NCBI GenBank assembly: GCA_016294105.1
Contig: JAEDCN010000047.1
Location: 1 to 8,413, forward strand
Direction of reading: 5' to 3'
DNA: 8,413 bases
DNA from: Treponema sp.
GTDB lineage: Bacteria > Spirochaetota > Spirochaetia > Treponematales > Treponemataceae
Every line of letters begins with the position of its first letter. Position 1 is the first letter of the stretch. Shown in pieces: positions 6,412 through 8,413 of this stretch. Made by a program: the position numbers and the translations under genes. Under the pieces are notes generated by a model. The model was not told where the DNA came from and did no database searches. It worked only from the letters and a program-made list of their open reading frames with translations.

Positions 6412-6466
6412 ATTAACCTTGCAGCGTTAGGATTATTATTCTTTCGGCATTAAGGTTATTAACCTT
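6412..6466. repeat. Repeated AAGGTTAAT element with palindrome (operator- or iteron-like)
   Basis: Read on the minus strand, AAGGTTAAT occurs at 6466-6458 and again at 6420-6412, 46 bp apart, and AAAGGTTGA precedes the first copy directly. The first copy is half of a perfect palindrome, AAGGTTA-T-TAACCTT (6452-6466). It sits in the 262-bp gap between the 98-residue gene and the winged-helix gene, so it could be an operator for that gene or a protein-binding site for replication or excision. Apart from this, the gap 6262-6523 holds nothing I can name. Confidence 0.45.
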
Positions 6467-6523
6467 TCAACCTTTGAAATCGATAAATGTTGTTGTTCCA
6501 AACAGAGGGAAGAAAGGGAAATG

Positions 6524-6820
6524 TCATCTATGCCAGCCCAATTGTTGCTTGGGCGCATCGTCCTCAGCTATCCTCTTTAATTCCTGTTCCACCTTATGCA
6601 ATTCATCCTTGCTTAGGAAAGCGATACTCCTGATGGTGAGCTGCTGCGCACAGATTCTTCTCCTGTCAATGATGCTCTCATCCGTTATGGCTTTGTTCGC
6701 ACCTACCTCCTTCATATAATCATTGACTGCATCACGCATGGAGAATTGCCTTAGCCCAGTCTTTGCCCAGTGGACAGCCAGCTCTACTGCCAGTTTCTGC
6801 TTGTCCTCGTATTCTGCCAT
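6524..6820 (-). CDS. Small helical protein of unknown function (98 residues)
   Basis: Not recognised. It is soluble and almost entirely helix-forming, with a charged N-terminal helix (EDKQKLAVELAVHWAKTG), a middle segment MRDAVNDYMKEVGANKAI, an Arg-rich RRRICAQQLTIRSI, and an acidic C-terminal helix ELHKVEQELKRIAEDD. The ATG at 6820 lies 8 bp after the stop of the helix-turn-helix gene, so the two almost certainly share a transcript. The tight coupling to an excisionase-type gene suggests a small regulator or accessory factor of the element, but nothing in the sequence fixes a function. Confidence 0.7.
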   Translation of the reverse strand: MAEYEDKQKLAVELAVHWAKTGLRQFSMRDAVNDYMKEVGANKAITDESIIDRRRICAQQLTIRSIAFLSKDELHKVEQELKRIAEDDAPKQQLGWHR

Positions 6821-6828
6821 ACTCCAGT

Positions 6829-7158
6829 CTATTTGGTGGCGAGACGCTGAATGATTCGTTCTGCCTCCTCGGAAATCTCCGCCTCAGAGGACACACGGTT
6901 CTTCCGTACCCATGCCAAGAGGTCTGACTTCTCGAAGAAGATCATCTTGCCATTCGGCTTGTAGAACGGGATGGTCTGCTCGTGGGTCATCTTGTAGAGA
7001 GAACTGCGGGCAATGCCCATGAACTTGGCAGCCTCTTCCAAGGTCAGCACATCCTTCCCCTGATGGAGAAGCTGCTCCAAGGACTGGACTCGCCCCTGGA
7101 GTTCGGCAACCTGCTTGCTGAGGTTTGCCTCCTTGTTACTTTGTACTTGTTGTGTCAT
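6829..7158 (-). CDS. Excisionase-type helix-turn-helix DNA-binding protein
   Basis: A 109-residue protein with an N-terminal coiled coil (about 8-34, heptad-like LSKQVAELQGRVQSLEQLL) followed by a MerR/excisionase-type domain. In that domain, LTLEEAAKFMGIARSSLYKMT is the helix-turn-helix (about 38-58), and IPFYKPNGKMIFFEKSDLLAWVRKNR (about 63-88) is the wing and final helix typical of HTH_17/Xis-like proteins. ATG 7158 is chosen; the frame extends two codons to a TTG at 7164. It is first in a minus-strand gene set leading toward the winged-helix gene and relaxase. Such proteins in Bacteroides elements act in excision or as regulators; the coiled coil suggests dimerisation. DNA-binding fold is confident; the specific role is inferred. 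Confidence 0.85.
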   Translation of the reverse strand: MTQQVQSNKEANLSKQVAELQGRVQSLEQLLHQGKDVLTLEEAAKFMGIARSSLYKMTHEQTIPFYKPNGKMIFFEKSDLLAWVRKNRVSSEAEISEEAERIIQRLATK

Positions 7159-7280
7159 ACGCAATTATTTTTAGTGAATATATATATGTCTATGTACCTT
7201 GATGATGTCTGGAGGTGTATAAGCCACTCCGATAAGGAACAACTGTCCACATCTGCCCAAGAACATCAGTCCGGCAAAAG

Positions 7281-7308
7281 CAAAGTTACTATGGTTATAT
7301 CAGCGCAA
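7281..7308 (-). promoter_or_regulatory. Putative Bacteroides promoter for the helix-turn-helix gene
   Basis: On the minus strand, TAACTTTG (7288-7281) matches the -7 consensus TAnnTTTG. A TTG at 7308-7306 stands 17 nt upstream as a short but possible -33 element. Transcription would begin near 7275, leaving a leader of about 115 nt before ATG 7158. Confidence 0.5.
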
Positions 7309-7354
7309 TGCAATCTTATATCGAATAGAAGACTGAATTTAATTGTAATTATCA

Positions 7355-7390
7355 TTTGAGTATGATTATAAGCCAATAATCATACTTAAA
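7355..7390. terminator. Strong 15-bp-stem hairpin between the tra fragment and mob module
   Basis: AGTATGATTAT (7359-7369) and ATAATCATACT (7376-7386) are perfect 11-bp arms around AAGCCA. A G-T pair and three A-T pairs (7355-7358 with 7387-7390) extend the stem to 15 bp. It lies 18 bp beyond the stop of the minus-strand TraJ-like frame, where it could end that transcript, although no U-run follows on either strand. A recombination or attachment site is an alternative. Confidence 0.45.
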
Positions 7391-7553
7391 AATGCCAAAG
7401 AATGATTTTATCTTCGATTTGAAAATATATCAAACATCGCAACTTCGTGCCAGATGACGAGACCGAAATCTGATGAAATCCGAGGACAAAAATTAGAGAG
7501 AAAGCAACTCCAAACAAGAGAAAGATGAGAGGACAAACGAAAAAGGAAAACAT
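7386..7553 (-). CDS. Possible 55-residue single-span membrane peptide
   Basis: ATG at 7553 to TAA at 7388-7386 encodes 55 residues. It begins with an uninterrupted hydrophobic stretch (MFSFFVCPLIFLLFGVAFSL, continuing through IFVLGFH) that could be a membrane anchor, followed by a polar tail. It overlaps, in another frame, the doubtful C-terminal end of the TraJ-like frame, and its stop codon lies inside the 7355-7390 hairpin. There is no homology and no ribosome-binding evidence. It may be a chance product of T-rich DNA. Confidence 0.22.
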   Translation of the reverse strand: MFSFFVCPLIFLLFGVAFSLIFVLGFHQISVSSSGTKLRCLIYFQIEDKIILWHF

Positions 7554-8413
7554 TCATTTTTTCAATTCCGACCTGCCAATATGCCCTCGCACCACCTTCA
7601 TTTGATTTTTTTATTGCTATTTTGGTGCAGGTTTGTTGCAGGTGCTGTATATTGGAGTATAATCTGACTGATACAGAATGAGTTAAGTTATAAAAATAAC
7701 CTACGAAGTAGAGCATGGCTCCGTAGAAATGAACTGTCAAATAACGGGTTAGCCACTTCGCCCACGCTCCTTCCCACTTGGGCAGCAACGAAAATGCCCA
7801 TTGTATTGGACCGAATATAGTGAGCATTCCGAGCAATATCTGCTGACAGTATATCGTCGCCCACCAACCGATGCGGAACACGATCAGGGCTATCAGCATC
7901 ACTATCTTGTCGATGCCCACCACGGCCCCTGCCGTCAGTGAGGTGAACCACAGTTTGCTGGCATCCTTCTCCATGTTGGTCACTTCGTCCACGCCCGTCT
8001 GCTCCATCGTCGCCTCTATCAGGTTGGGGTCTGATGTGCCCTTATGCGCCACGTCTGCCTGTGCCTGGAGGTCAGTGTACATCGAGTCCCTGACATATAC
8101 CAACTGCTGCACCTCCTCAAACTTGTCGGAAATTTGGGTCGCCTCTGCCTCATAGAGGTCGTGGGTGTAACTGCCGATGCAATTGGGAATATAGGATAGA
8201 AAATCCAATACGCACCAGCTGCTGCCGCTGTTGGTCATGCCTGTGTCAGCAGGTGGGTACCACCAACAGAGGATGATGCTCACCACCAAGGGCTTGAACA
8301 GTTTCATCACGTCCAACGGTTCGTTCTTCACCATCATCTTGTAGGCCATGCTTGCCGCCACGATGATAGAGAACAGTGCCGCCAATGCCATACACATTTG
8401 GAGGATCCACCAG
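7408..8413 (-). CDS. traJ: TraJ-like conjugation membrane protein, N-terminus off window, C-terminus probably altered
   Basis: A polytopic inner-membrane component of a Bacteroides-type conjugative type IV secretion system (TraJ, VirB6-like position). The frame is open to the right edge (residues ending ILQ precede MCMALAALFS), so the true start is outside. Visible in order are a membrane segment (MCMALAALFSIIVAASMAY), the juxtamembrane NEPLDVMKLFKPL, a second hydrophobic segment with ILCWWYPP, and a long soluble loop. These are followed by two or more spans (LTAGAVVGIDKIVMLIALIV; ATIYCQQILLGMLTIFGPIQ) and LPKWEGAWAKWLTRYLTVHF with a further span to FVGYF. Up to about 7695 the DNA is relatively GC-rich with good protein sequence. 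Beyond that it turns AT-rich and the last 60-95 residues read like non-coding translation. The expected further membrane spans are missing, so truncation is likely. Confidence 0.75.
   Translation of the reverse strand, partial: WWILQMCMALAALFSIIVAASMAYKMMVKNEPLDVMKLFKPLVVSIILCWWYPPADTGMTNSGSSWCVLDFLSYIPNCIGSYTHDLYEAEATQISDKFEEVQQLVYVRDSMYTDLQAQADVAHKGTSDPNLIEATMEQTGVDEVTNMEKDASKLWFTSLTAGAVVGIDKIVMLIALIVFRIGWWATIYCQQILLGMLTIFGPIQWAFSLLPKWEGAWAKWLTRYLTVHFYGAMLYFVGYFYNLTHSVSVRLYSNIQHLQQTCTKIAIKKSNEGGARAYWQVGIEKMNVFLFRLSSHLSLVWSCFLSNFCPRISSDFGLVIWHEVAMFDIFSNRR

Noticed and set aside
7620..7650. Short GCAGGT direct repeat as a CRISPR or att repeat
   Set aside because: Only two 6-bp copies 11 bp apart, well within chance expectation.

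Overview
The window looks like accessory DNA from a Bacteroidales bacterium (Bacteroides, Parabacteroides or a relative). Three things point there. The promoter-like elements fit the Bacteroides TAnnTTTG -7 box. The genes have A-rich upstream sequence and no clear Shine-Dalgarno. A TraJ-like conjugation protein of the Bacteroides conjugative-element type runs off the right edge. No core chromosomal gene, rRNA, tRNA or CRISPR array is visible. The DNA belongs to a mobilizable or conjugative element (integrated element or plasmid) that carries antibiotic-resistance-type cargo.

Layout. (1) 56-2334, plus strand: a cargo cluster of three enzymes. These are a nucleoside phosphorylase, an ANT(9)-like aminoglycoside (spectinomycin) nucleotidyltransferase, and a RibD-C/dihydrofolate-reductase-fold protein. 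(2) 2335-2834: about 500 bp, AT-rich, with no long gene. It holds two Bacteroides-type promoter elements, several hairpins and a 22-codon ORF containing Pro-Pro-Pro. (3) 2835-3776, plus: an unrecognised 313-residue protein whose 3' end overlaps, tail to tail, the relaxase gene. (4) 3754-5220, minus: a MobV/Pre-family relaxase. (5) 5221-5493: the presumed oriT. A hairpin here displays TATTGTG/TTA in and beside its loop, one base different from the pMV158 MobV nick sequence TAGTGTG/TTA. A long imperfect inverted repeat lies between it and the relaxase start. (6) 5494-7158, minus: three genes upstream of the relaxase. They encode a putative winged-helix protein, a 98-residue protein, and an excisionase-type helix-turn-helix protein with its own predicted promoter. 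A repeated palindromic AAGGTTAAT element lies between the first two. (7) 7165-7407: promoter region plus a near-perfect 15-bp-stem hairpin. (8) 7408-8413, minus, open at the right edge: a TraJ-like polytopic membrane protein. Its last 60-100 residues look non-homologous and AT-rich, suggesting truncation at an insertion or recombination junction.

How it fits together (inference). The helix-turn-helix and winged-helix proteins probably control replication, excision or mobilization. The relaxase nicks the + strand at about 5437/5438, and the element is then moved by a type IV secretion system, either its own or that of the element carrying the TraJ gene. If transfer runs 5'->3' rightward from the nick, the relaxase gene and then the resistance cargo on the left would enter last. 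No integrase or replication protein could be identified with confidence, so whether this is an integrated element or a plasmid is not decided by the window.
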